A DNA stretch of 64,000 bases from Nageia nagi (Eukaryota > Pinophyta): the NCBI GenBank assembly GCA_050084985.1, contig JBITNC010000001.1:40176001-40240000 (forward strand), read 5' to 3'. The notes below the pieces were generated by a model. That model worked only from the letters and a program-made list of their open reading frames with translations. It was not told the DNA's origin and made no database searches. Shown piece after piece: positions 55,061-64,000 of this stretch; the stretch's first letter is position 1; each line of letters begins with the position of its first letter. Made by a program: the position numbers and the translations under genes.

Positions 55061-55779
55061 AAACTCACAAAGTTCTCAAGTTTCATTATTTTCATTTGAT
55101 TGAAGCTCTTATTGCATGCCATTCAACCACATATGTTTGATACAAGCTTCCTCATAACAAGTTGGATCAAAATTAGAAAAAATAATATTTTAGGTTGCAC
55201 ACAATGCATAATTAACCATCTCCCCCTTTGGGTCATCATCCACTTCCATATCACTAAATTGCTTCACAAAATTTTATATTTCATGAAATTGACTTCTAGT
55301 AAGCCTTTTATGAAAATTTGGATCAAGAACTTGAGAAGGAGTATGGTTTTGAAAATGATTCTTATCTCCTTTTGTCTTCATCAATTATTTAATCACATTA
55401 GGAGAACCTCCACTTGAAGTATAATTTGGAGTGAACTTGGAGCTATTGGAGGAGCTTGATGGAGGACTTCAAGGTACAAATTGAATATTTAGAAGAAAAT
55501 TAGATCTCTTGGGCTACACATTCTTCAATTTTGAAGTATTTTCTTGCTTGGGCACTTCTTGTATAACATCCATCATGCATTTTTTTTCTTCATCACTTCT
55601 TCAATCACATTAGATGAACCTCCACTTGAAGTCAAAGTGGGAGTGAACTTGGAGCTATTGGAGGGGCTTGATGGATTAATTCAAGGCACAATTGAAGATT
55701 TGGAAGAGAATTAGATCTCTTGGGTTGCACATTCTTCAATTTTGAAGTATTTTCTTGCTTGGGAACTTTTCCTATAACA

Positions 55780-56456
55780 TCAACCATGCATTTTTGCTAT
55801 TGTCCATAGAAATTCCCCTCATAAAAAATGACATCCCTTGAAATAATAATTTTTCTAGTTTTGGGATTATAAAGCCTATATGCCTTACTCTCTTCACTAT
55901 ATCCAATGAACACACATGGTTCACCCTTTGCATCCAATTTGTCTTTTTCTCTTTTAGCACATGAGCACATGCCAAGCAACCAAAAATTCTAAAATATTGT
56001 ACTCTTGGCTTCTTGTCATACCAAGCCTCAAAAGGGCTCTCTCCTTCAATTGTACTAGTTGAGAAAATATGAAAACATAATTGGATGTTCTCACTGCTTT
56101 AGCCCAATATAAGTTATGCACATTTTTGAATTGTAACAAGCATATTATCATCTACATGAGAGTTCTATTTTTTCTCTCATCCACTCCATTTTATTGTGGA
56201 CTATAGGTTGTAATATATTACCTCTTAATTTCATAGAGGCATACTCTCCCACTTTATCACTTCTTGTATATTTTATTATGTGCTTGATCTCATTTTTAAT
56301 GAGCTCTTTGAATTTCTTAACACCCAAATGCCTCATCTTTATATTTGATAAAATGAAATAGCACATTCTACTAAAATCATAAATAAAAGTAAGGAAATGG
56401 GAATTCATAGCAATACTCTTTGATTGCATTGGTCCACATAAATCAGTATAAACCAA
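55780..56456 (-). pseudogene. Integrase, copia remnant
   Basis: Frames 56,148-56,456 and 55,797-55,979 hold MVYTDLCGPMQSKSIAMNSH with the first catalytic Asp, FLTFIYDFSRMCYFILSNIK, YTRSDKVGEYASMKLRGN (second Asp; GGE reads GE), the WAKAVRTSNYV region, and after a frameshift the C-terminal KLDAKGEPCVFIGYSEESKA, YRLYNPKTRKIIISRDVIF, which is diagnostic of copia. Between 55,060 and 55,780 lies the variable linker to RT; part of it is duplicated (see findings). Confidence 0.9.
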
Positions 56457-56553
56457 TTATAGTAAGAATGACTCCCTCCATGCTTTCTCATGATCAAATT
56501 TTGGTCTTGGTTGCTTACCAAAAATACAAGATTTGCAAACATATTTAGGATTT

Positions 56554-57060
56554 TCAACAAAAGGAAAAATGAATAAGATCATGATATGACTTCAAGCAAT
56601 TGAAATTCAAGTGGTTAAATTTGATATGCCATAACCAATACATGTCATTTAAAGCCATATTTTCAAGAATATTATCTCCTTTATCTCTATTATTTAATGG
56701 AAATAATTGATTAGTTTTCATATGCATAGTAGTAGCATGATTTTTCCCATGATTTGTTTCAAAAATTTCACATTTTCTATCCTCAAAAACCAACGTGTAG
56801 TTGTTATCCATAATATGCCCAACACTAAGCAAGCTACAAGCCATATTTGGAGTTTGATAAACATCCTTCATCTTCTTAATTCCATGGTTGGTAGGCACTA
56901 CAAAAATGCCTTTACCCATTGCTATGGTACTATTATTTCCAAGATTAATGCTTGAATTGTAGGAATGATTAATGAATGAGAGAATCTCCCCCTTTCTAGT
57001 CATATGGTTGGAGCAACTAGTGTCTAGCAACCAAGTCTCTTCATCCTTTGATTCAAATAC
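56554..57060 (-). pseudogene. Protease and GAG-pre-integrase, copia remnant
   Basis: The 158-codon frame starts MLDTSCSNHMTRKGEILSFI, where copia proteases read LDSGCSNHMT: the catalytic Asp remains but DSG is DTS. It then has NLGNNSTIAMGKGIFVV, DVYQTPNMACSLLSVGHIMD and, nearer the C-terminus, LWHIKFNHLNFNCLKSY, the H-x-x-x-H-N part of the zinc-binding GAG-pre-integrase domain. Confidence 0.92.
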
Positions 57061-57079
57061 ATTGGCTATCTACTCCAAG

Positions 57080-57960
57080 GAAGGAAAAAGAGTTTCACCA
57101 TACTAATCTTCCTCTCCATAACTGGTTTCTTTTCCTTCATTATTAGTTATTTGTTTGGTGCAACACTCCATCTCAAAGTTCCCATACTTGTTGTAGTAGT
57201 AGCATTGAGCATTACTCTTGTGAACACTCCCTCTATCTCTTCCTATTGATTTTGAAGAACCTCCTCTTCTTCTAATACTTTGTTGGCTTCTTCCTCTTCC
57301 TCTTCCTTTCCAATTAGAGCTTGATTCACCTTATTTTGCAATAAAGTCTTTCTCATCTTTACTAAACTAGACTAGTTCATAATCTAGCCTTTCATCATGA
57401 GATCTAAGATAGCCAATGGGATAGTCAATCTTCATTTGAGAGAGATACTTAGTCTTGAACAAATTCATAGTAATATGGTTCCACTTCTTGGTGAGATATA
57501 TCAATTTTTTTAATAAGTACTACCTTTTCCAAGGTCTCTCCAATAGTTGACATCTTGTTAACAATCTCCTTCACTCTAACACAATAATTTGAAGCTTTAT
57601 TAGTATCCTTCATCTTGAGAGTCTCAAATTTTATCGTTAGATTCTATAACTTCACTTGTTTTACTTAGTCACTTGTGTGGTGTGAAGTTGTAACTTATTG
57701 ATTAAAAAAAATAAATAGTTTCCTTCAACATTGAATTTATGTTTTCCATTTCATAACCCATTTTGATTTGGTTAGCACCTCAATTTCGTAATAGAGAACC
57801 CAATTACAAATAGCCTAGAACAATACATTCAATTAGACAAACTAAATTATGAATTGATGACTTATTAAGTAATTCACTAAGGATAGGTTTGATTTTTTAT
57901 CATTTACATACTTTATATATCATGATGTTTAATTTTTATATTTGAGATATTTCAAGTTCA
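57080..57960 (-). pseudogene. Gag, copia remnant
   Basis: Zinc knuckle region at about 57,150-57,200 reads QCYYYNKYGNFEMECC; two of the metal ligands (second Cys, His) are replaced by Tyr/Asn, so the knuckle is lost. Upstream lie an Arg-Gly/Ser-rich linker (WKGRGRGRSQQS) and the capsid region LKMKDTNKASNYCVRVKEIV, NKMSTIGETLEKVVLIKKI near 57,500-57,620. Multiple stops. The N-terminus is not identifiable. Confidence 0.78.
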
Positions 57961-60900
57961 TTTGTATTTTCCTTTGATTACACTTATGATGAGAGTTACA
58001 TCATGTCAAAACCAAGTCAAAGAGGGGGCATAATATAAGCAAAAAATTGCAACATCCTAAGCTTTTTCTATGAGAACTTTTCAAGGAGTAATTTCTTACT
58101 TTTCTTGTTATACTTTGAATTTATGCTTTTATTATTTTATATCCCAAAATAATAAAATCATATTCAAAGTAGTTCATATGTTAATACCTAAAAGAGTATT
58201 TTAATTAAATTAAAATTACTTTATAGGTATCTTTTTCAATGTTCACTCTCATCTACCTTTATGTTTGATGGTACCAGGTCGTATCAACATCATAATAAGC
58301 CTAAGGAGAAGCCTTAGCACTAGATCTATTGCCTATAAAGATGGAGGGGTTATGCATGATCAAACATATAACATGACATTACATAATCCTGAATCCTTTA
58401 TAGGTGGAAGTTTACTTGTGTCATTCTTGATAATTATTTCTTAACATCGCTTGATATTTCTTGATTTTGTTATACTTTAGGCTTTGTATTCCTGAAATTT
58501 TTCATCCATTAGTGAGTGATCTTCCATGTATCAAAGATGAGATGATAATATCAAGAGAAAGGGAAAGGTATTCTAGAACGGTAATCAAGAAAAATCAATG
58601 GGTTCTTAGTATCGGTGCTAGGTTGAGGTTGGATTCATGGCCCTATTCTTTGAAGAATCTCATCATTCATATGCTTTTGATTGTATATCACCTTTGATCA
58701 TTATCATAGGTAAAGTATAGATTTATATCTTTCATAAAATCCATTCTTGATAGGTCAAGGTCAATTAGGTCATTGACATCTTTCATATCATCAAATTTCT
58801 ATTATTTCATGGTTAATTAGTTAAATTGAATATTGTGTAAATAACCCTAATTATTATTATTTCAGTTCTAACTTAAAAAAAAACACAAAAAATGTTTGAA
58901 AGCTATAAAATAAGTATTATATAAAAATAATAATGTATGTAAAATGTTACTAACCTTAGAAGATCAAATGAATTTAAATTCTTAAGGTATAACTATGAGT
59001 TTATTTTATTTTTAATTTTTGAAATAGTACAAGCTTTTCATCTGTCCCATTTTAAATTTTTTTATACATTTTTTGCATGATATGCTAGTGCAATATTTTT
59101 ATAGTAAAAATTCCTAAAATTTTGTGTACACGTTTAATAAGATAATGTATGGTGAAAACTTCATTAGATGAAAAATTGCAAGCATAAGGGTCATGCACCA
59201 TTAACATTATAATTTGATGTACAAAGTACCCCAACTTTAATATAAAATTTCTAAAGTCTACAAAATTAGAAGATTTAAGCATGAAGTTTAGAAAATATGA
59301 GACAAATAGAACTTACTTGATGAACAAAGGGACTCATTTCAATGAGGTATTCTTGTTGGCTCACCTTCTTTATCATTAGTTGACACATAACATTAACTTA
59401 AAAATAAATGAAATAAAACACTCTCTTAGGCACTTGTTAAATCACCATGAACTTAAGAGGTAGGAAAAATAATTAGTTGGTGTGGTTTAAATGAGGCCTA
59501 TAGAGTTTTTTATAAGTTTTGATGCACAAGTTGTGAGATAAATAATTATTTAAAAGGACTATGATGTGATTTTTCATTTCATCTATTTAATACTTTTTTT
59601 TTAGTAAGTTTAGGTTCCATTTTTGAATATATGGATGCATGAATATTTGTATGTTAAATCTTAATTGTATGCTAATGTACGGGCTTGTACATCAACATAC
59701 AACTCAAGAAGGTTTTCAAAAGCAAAAAATTGAGGACCATATTTAGAAATTAGTAAGTAATTAAATAAAACTAGTAAAACTAAAATATTAGAATCTTTCT
59801 ATAGAAAAAGAAACTCATATCAATAAATCTAAAGTTAAATTGTTTAGGAAAGCCTTGATGGTTTATTCATGAAACCCAATTACTTAATATATTTCATACC
59901 CTAAGGTGTTAGTAGTGACCTAATATAACAATTTTAAAATAGAATATGCAAAATTATTAAATTTTGGAATATAAATTAGAAAGGAGATATCAATTTTTGC
60001 AAGTTGAATGATAATAAGTAATAAATGTATACTTGTAGAATATGAAAAATCCTCTTAATTGAGGTAACTAAGCAAAAAATAATAATCTTTTCTCTCACAG
60101 ATGCAAAATAGAATTCAAGGAACCTAATTTGATTATTGATTATTGCATACAATTGGGTGATGTAGACCAATATTAGATCAATATTGGTACTTAATTATAG
60201 AATACTATTAGGTTGTATAATATAAGCTACTATCCTTGGTGATGTTTGGTTATAACATACAATTGGGAGATGCAACCAAATATTAACCTTCTTTATAAGT
60301 TATAGCATGCAATAAAGCAATGCAACTAAGTAGGATTTCCTCTTTTGTACTTGGGGAAAGTAAGTAAATATCTTTAACATATTCAATAATGGAGGTATGG
60401 TGAGGAAAGTTTCATTACTTTGATGATATATGAGCAATACCTTATGGAGAGTTTCATTTCTTTAAGGACATATATGTAATGCTTAGTAATAAATTTCATA
60501 TCTTACCCATTTAATATTTTTTTAATTATTAAAGATGAAGTATATATGTCTAACTCTTTAACTAGGAAGAAAAATTATATTGATTTCATCTTGAGCTAAC
60601 AATGGTTTGTAGGATAAAATCCATGTTTAAGTAATATTACATACATTGGAATAAAAGGTTATGATTTTTTTAATTTCACCTTAAGATAATAAATATCTAC
60701 ATGATGAGATCCATGTTTTAACTAAACCAAAAGTGGGATTTAGGTGTAGACAATCTGAGGTGTTTTTAAGGAGGAATTTTAAATCACTTCACTTTCAGGT
60801 TTTAGTGGTGGCTTTCATGAGGTGGTTTTAAAATGCCATTATAAAGCATAAAGAGCTAAAATTACCCCTCAATATCAACCAAAAAAATAAATATAAAAAT

Positions 60901-61189
60901 CATGTGGGGTACATAGGTGGAAAACTTAGAAAGTTCTCAAGCATTTGAGTTTTTTAATAATACTAAGGCAAGGGGGTAGAGAGTAGGGGAGAGGTTGAAA
61001 TGAGTATTTTGAGTTTTTAACAAAGGTGAGAGGGTAGAGGAGAGAAGATATGAAAAAAATACTAACATGTATTATTCCATATTTTTACATGTAATCTTAC
61101 CAAATAATTATCATTTCCTTTTATTCTTCTTTGTTTTACAAAATAAGGGTTTGGAACCTAAAATTGCATTTAGAACAAAACTATCTTGG
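57961..61189. other. AT-rich DNA without recognised genes
   Basis: A 78-codon plus frame at 58,461-58,697 (MILLYFRLCIPEIFHPLVSD ... ISRERERYSRTVIKKNQWVL) and minus frames at 59,085 and 59,976 were examined; none resembles a known protein. No LTR edges, primer sites or tandem arrays seen. Confidence 0.45.
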
Positions 61190-61450
61190 GTATTTTTTAG
61201 AAAATTAATTAATTTTTTTGTATCTTGTAATCATCGTAAACTATGAAACTATGAATTTACATTATACATATTGTTAAATAATTATTTGGCCTCTTGTATT
61301 TTTGCATATTTTATTAACATGTCTTAGGGACTTTTTAGAAAACCCTTTTTATGTGTATCTTGTATACCATGAAACTATGTTTGCATCATGCATATTGTCA
61401 AATAATTCTTAGGCCTTATGTATTGTTACATATTTTGCATACATGTCTAT
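61190..61450. repeat. ~130-bp tandem repeat, two copies (third at 62,540-62,660)
   Basis: Units share TTTTTAGAAAA, TGTATCTTGTA, a CTATGAAACTATG segment and CATATTGTYAAATAATTMTT. A third, diverged copy lies about 1.1 kb downstream, beyond the 111-bp array. Confidence 0.7.
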
Positions 61451-62030
61451 TAGGGTATTCAAAACCATAACATTTGATCTACAAGCATTAAGTAGACATT
61501 CTATCCAAATATGTAATTTAATTTTTATGAGTATCTTTTTAGAGAAGTTCAAATCTCCCTCATGATAGCTTATAAAAATCATAAAATTCAATTTACAAGA
61601 AGAAAATATACACATCTACATATTTAATTCAAGTTTTATGGGTATTTTGGTAGTTAATTTCAAATCTCCCTCATGATAGCATACACAAACCATAAAATTT
61701 GATTTTCAAGAACCAAGAAGATACATCCACACATCTAATTCAAGTTTTATGGATATTTTGATAGTGAAATTCAGATCTCCCTCAAGATCACCTGCATAAA
61801 CCAAAACATTTGATTTACACTCACTAAATAGGTACATTGATGTATGAATTTAAGTTTTATGGGTATTATGGTAGTTCCATTCAAAACTCCCTCAAGATAG
61901 CATGGATGAACCATGATATTTGATTTACAAGTAATAAGTAGACACATTCCCATACCCAATTCAAGTTTCATGGGTATTTTGGAAATGATTGAATGAAGTT
62001 CAAATCTACCTCAAGATAGCATGGAAAACT
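61410..62030. repeat. 111-bp tandem repeat, five copies
   Basis: The anchor AAGTTTTATGGGTATTTTGG recurs at about 61,520, 61,631, 61,742, 61,852 and 61,963, a period of 110-111 bp. Other constants are TCAAATCTCCCTCAAGATAGC and AAACCATAAAATTTGATTTACAAG. Minus frames inside (61,409-61,971) are by-products of the period being divisible by three. A sixth copy lies at about 62,400-62,515, separated by 370 bp. Confidence 0.92.
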
Positions 62031-62399
62031 AAGAATGTAAATAATATTACATGTATAATTATTCATTCTCATAATAATGTAATAAGAGTCACTCATACTG
62101 TTAAACTATTTACAAGTTTGAATGCATAGAAAGTTTATGTTGTAAGGGTTTATTCATAAGTGTTTCATAATATCAAAGAGTTTTAAGGGCATATTTTAAC
62201 TATAGCTATAAAGAATATATCCTCTAATAATAGAGTTCTATTAAACTATATCCTTGTGCAACATAATATTATCTCCACTAGAATATTCTCCATGTTTGAA
62301 ATTTCCTACTTTAATATAAGTATTTGAAAGTAGAACATAAGATGTAATATATTTAGGCTTTGAAAAAAAAAGGATTATTTCCATAAATACTCTTAGTCC
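62031..62399. other. AT-rich spacer between repeat blocks
   Basis: Interrupts the 111-bp array before its outlying sixth copy; no identified content. Confidence 0.5.
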
Positions 62400-62665
62400 T
62401 AAATTCTTATGATTTTCAAGCATTAAGTAGAGATATGCATACATCCATTTCAAGTTCCATGGGAATTGTGGTAATGATATTTAAATATTCCTCAAGATAG
62501 CATAAACAACCAAGGTGGTTTGCAATGCATGCATAATGCTAGAGTCTTTTTTTAAAAAATTATTTTATGCATATCTTGCAATAATTGTAGTCTATGATAC
62601 TATATTTTCATAATGCATATTATCAAACAATTCTTAGTATCTATGCATTTGAATGTTTATATTTT
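62400..62665. repeat. Outlying copies of the 111-bp and ~130-bp repeats
   Basis: 62,400-62,515 resembles the 111-bp unit (CAAGTTCCATGGGAATTGTGG, CCTCAAGATAGCATAAACAA), and 62,540-62,660 resembles the ~130-bp unit (CATATTATCAAACAATTCTTAG). The order matches the main block in reverse (130-111 first, here 111-130). Confidence 0.72.
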
Positions 62666-64000
62666 ATTGTAGGAGGAAATTACAACTTGACAATATGCAA
62701 AGTGAAACTCTCCTCAAGAAAGGAAATAGAAAGATATGATAGATAATTGAGTATGTTATAAAAAGTAAGGATCTAATAATAGATAAGTTGTGTACTAATA
62801 AGTACTTGAAATTTATTATTATTTTTTAATAGTAACTTTGATTTGGGAATATTATAATTGATTGTGGTCTTGTTGATGACTATGGTGAATTTTAGAAACA
62901 TTGAACGTTAGATGCATGCGATCTTATCTAGTGAGTGAGGAAGCCAAAAAAGATGAAAACTAACATAATTGAATATAATGGAGATAATAATATAAATGAT
63001 GAATTGAATTAATATTTAGCTAAAGAACCTAATGATGCTTTGGCAAATGATCTTGATGATGCTTTGGTTGATGAGATTGACTATGCTTTGGCTCATGAGC
63101 TTGATGATAGTTTGGCCAATGAGATTGATGATGGTGCCCAATGTATAGGTGATTATGTTAGGTCATCACATATTTCAAACTCTATAAATTGAATAATTAG
63201 AGGTACAATATAATTATTAATGAATGTGAGCAACATATATAAGGTGAATATCATTGCCAATCTACTTAGACAACCCATTACATGAAACACCTTGATATTT
63301 TCATCTTTTTGAAGGATAGTAGTGAGGGATCTTGTCTCTATTGCCTATAAAAATTAGAAAAGAATGCCAATAAATGTTAAAAACTTATTATTGGAAAATG
63401 GTTAAGGTAACTTAAATTTCACATTTTCCACTTTTGAATATTTATACAAATATTACATTGAATAAGATAATGGTTTGATGTAGCAAAATATATAACTTTT
63501 GATAGAATGAGGAAATGGTGATAATGACCAATGTCAAACCATGGCATAATCATAAGAATTTACTTGTGAAAAAGTTATATAATAAGTATAATAACAAAAA
63601 TATATACTTACACATCCCTCACATCATCTACCATAAGTATATTAGGATGTATTTTTGAAAAGGAGAAGCAACACTAACTTTGAGGTAAGTAATACTCATT
63701 TTTGTTATGGTAGTTCATATCATTGTTATATTCATGTGAATTTTATAAATCATCTTTCTCTACCTAATGGATTTATATACTATTTTCATCATTACATCCT
63801 AAGAGATTAGGTAAAGTAAAAAATAAAATATATCTTATCGATCTATTATGCACATTATCGATAAAAAAATATATGTTCAATTGTAATATAAAATGGTATT
63901 TTATCATACTCATCCATTATATGTGACAAACATAGATATAATATTTTATCATATGACTTATCTCTATGTCTCTCCAACTACATATCCTTGCATACAAAGA
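62666..64000. other. AT-rich window end with a short coding-like minisatellite
   Basis: Apart from the minisatellite at 63,034-63,132 nothing is recognised. A plus frame from ATG 62,954 reads MKTNIIEYNGDNNINDELN, a stop, then the repeat and GAQCIGDYVRSSHISNSIN before the next stop. Confidence 0.45.
63034..63132 (+). repeat. 24-bp minisatellite encoding an 8-residue repeat
   Basis: Four units at 63,034, 63,058, 63,082 and 63,106, consensus GATGCTTTGGCYNATGAGATTGAT. In the open plus frame they encode DALANDLD, DALVDEID, YALAHELD, DSLANEID, a conserved acidic amphipathic unit. Substitutions are mostly such that the pattern [DY]-[AS]-L-x-x-[DE]-[LI]-D is kept. Confidence 0.88.

Larger units (their letters stand above)
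53640..57960 (-). mobile_element. Ty1/copia element body, degenerate, LTRs not found
   Basis: Order on the minus strand is gag-zinc knuckle, protease, GAG-pre-integrase, integrase, RT, RNase H, i.e. integrase before RT, which is the defining gene order of copia. Start and end are those of the last recognisable coding sequence. Neither a primer site nor an LTR pair was identified near 58 kb or 53.5 kb. Confidence 0.9.

Noticed and set aside
57961-58800. Second LTR for the copia remnant
   Set aside because: I searched by eye for a copy of the 53.4-53.65 kb sequence and for a TGGTATCAGA-type primer site on the minus strand and found neither.
61409-61971. Minus frames of 66-68 codons with similar sequence
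   Set aside because: They repeat with the 111-bp unit (37 codons), so similarity is due to the array and not to a protein family.
1-64000. CRISPR array
   Set aside because: Tandem repeats here have no unique equal-sized spacers, and the context is plant nuclear DNA.
1-64000. Endogenous pararetrovirus (caulimovirus-like) or organelle DNA insert
   Set aside because: All RT/RNase H fragments have gypsy, copia or LINE neighbours in the standard order. No movement-protein or coat-protein region, and no recognisable plastid or mitochondrial gene, was seen.

Overview
This window looks like repeat-dominated nuclear DNA of a seed plant with a large genome. The evidence is a dense nest of plant-type LTR retrotransposons (Ty1/copia and Ty3/gypsy, including chromovirus and dual-RNase-H types), L1-like LINE remains, a tRNA-derived SINE, very AT-rich and CpG-poor DNA, and no bacterial-style gene organisation. 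A gymnosperm such as a conifer would fit, but the sequence does not prove it. Most long reading frames are fragments of transposon proteins carrying stops and frameshifts.

Layout. 1-3460: left-truncated end of a well-preserved copia element on the minus strand (open gag, Met-tRNA primer site, ~2.1 kb LTR whose U3 carries dense TCCGGA and TGAYGTCA repeats), abutting a 0.3 kb CA/ATGC microsatellite. 4.3-5.5 kb: gypsy gag remnant, then a tRNA-like sequence between minisatellite blocks. 6.1-7.56 and 23.7-25.15 kb: two copies of an unnamed 1.45 kb repeat. 7.6-10.1 kb: decayed LINE. 11.47-23.26 kb: an old minus-strand LTR element, split by a complete Reina-like gypsy chromovirus (15,851-21,474, target duplication CAATT). 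26.38-32.2 kb: a second, fuller LINE. 32,897-33,169: a SINE with a perfect 12-bp target duplication. 33.6-35.1 kb: a CpG-retaining island with the best host-gene candidate, a 146-residue minus-strand ORF of unknown function. 35.4-36.65 kb: a second block of unrecognised coding-like sequence. 39,286-47,655: a full-length TAT-type gypsy element (TSD ATCAT) with a 191-bp tandem array before its 3' LTR. 48,237-52,569: a second, internally deleted TAT-type element (TSD GAATG). 53.6-57.96 kb: copia pol/gag remnant. 58-64 kb: AT-rich DNA with 111-bp and ~130-bp tandem repeats and a 24-bp coding-like minisatellite.

The contents do not form an operon or pathway. The window is a record of successive insertions, with relative ages readable from nesting, target-site duplications and LTR divergence. 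The most useful points are the boundaries of three LTR elements and one SINE fixed by target duplications, the regulatory-looking repeat architecture of the copia U3, the satellite-like array inside the TAT element, and the unidentified gene at about 34 kb.
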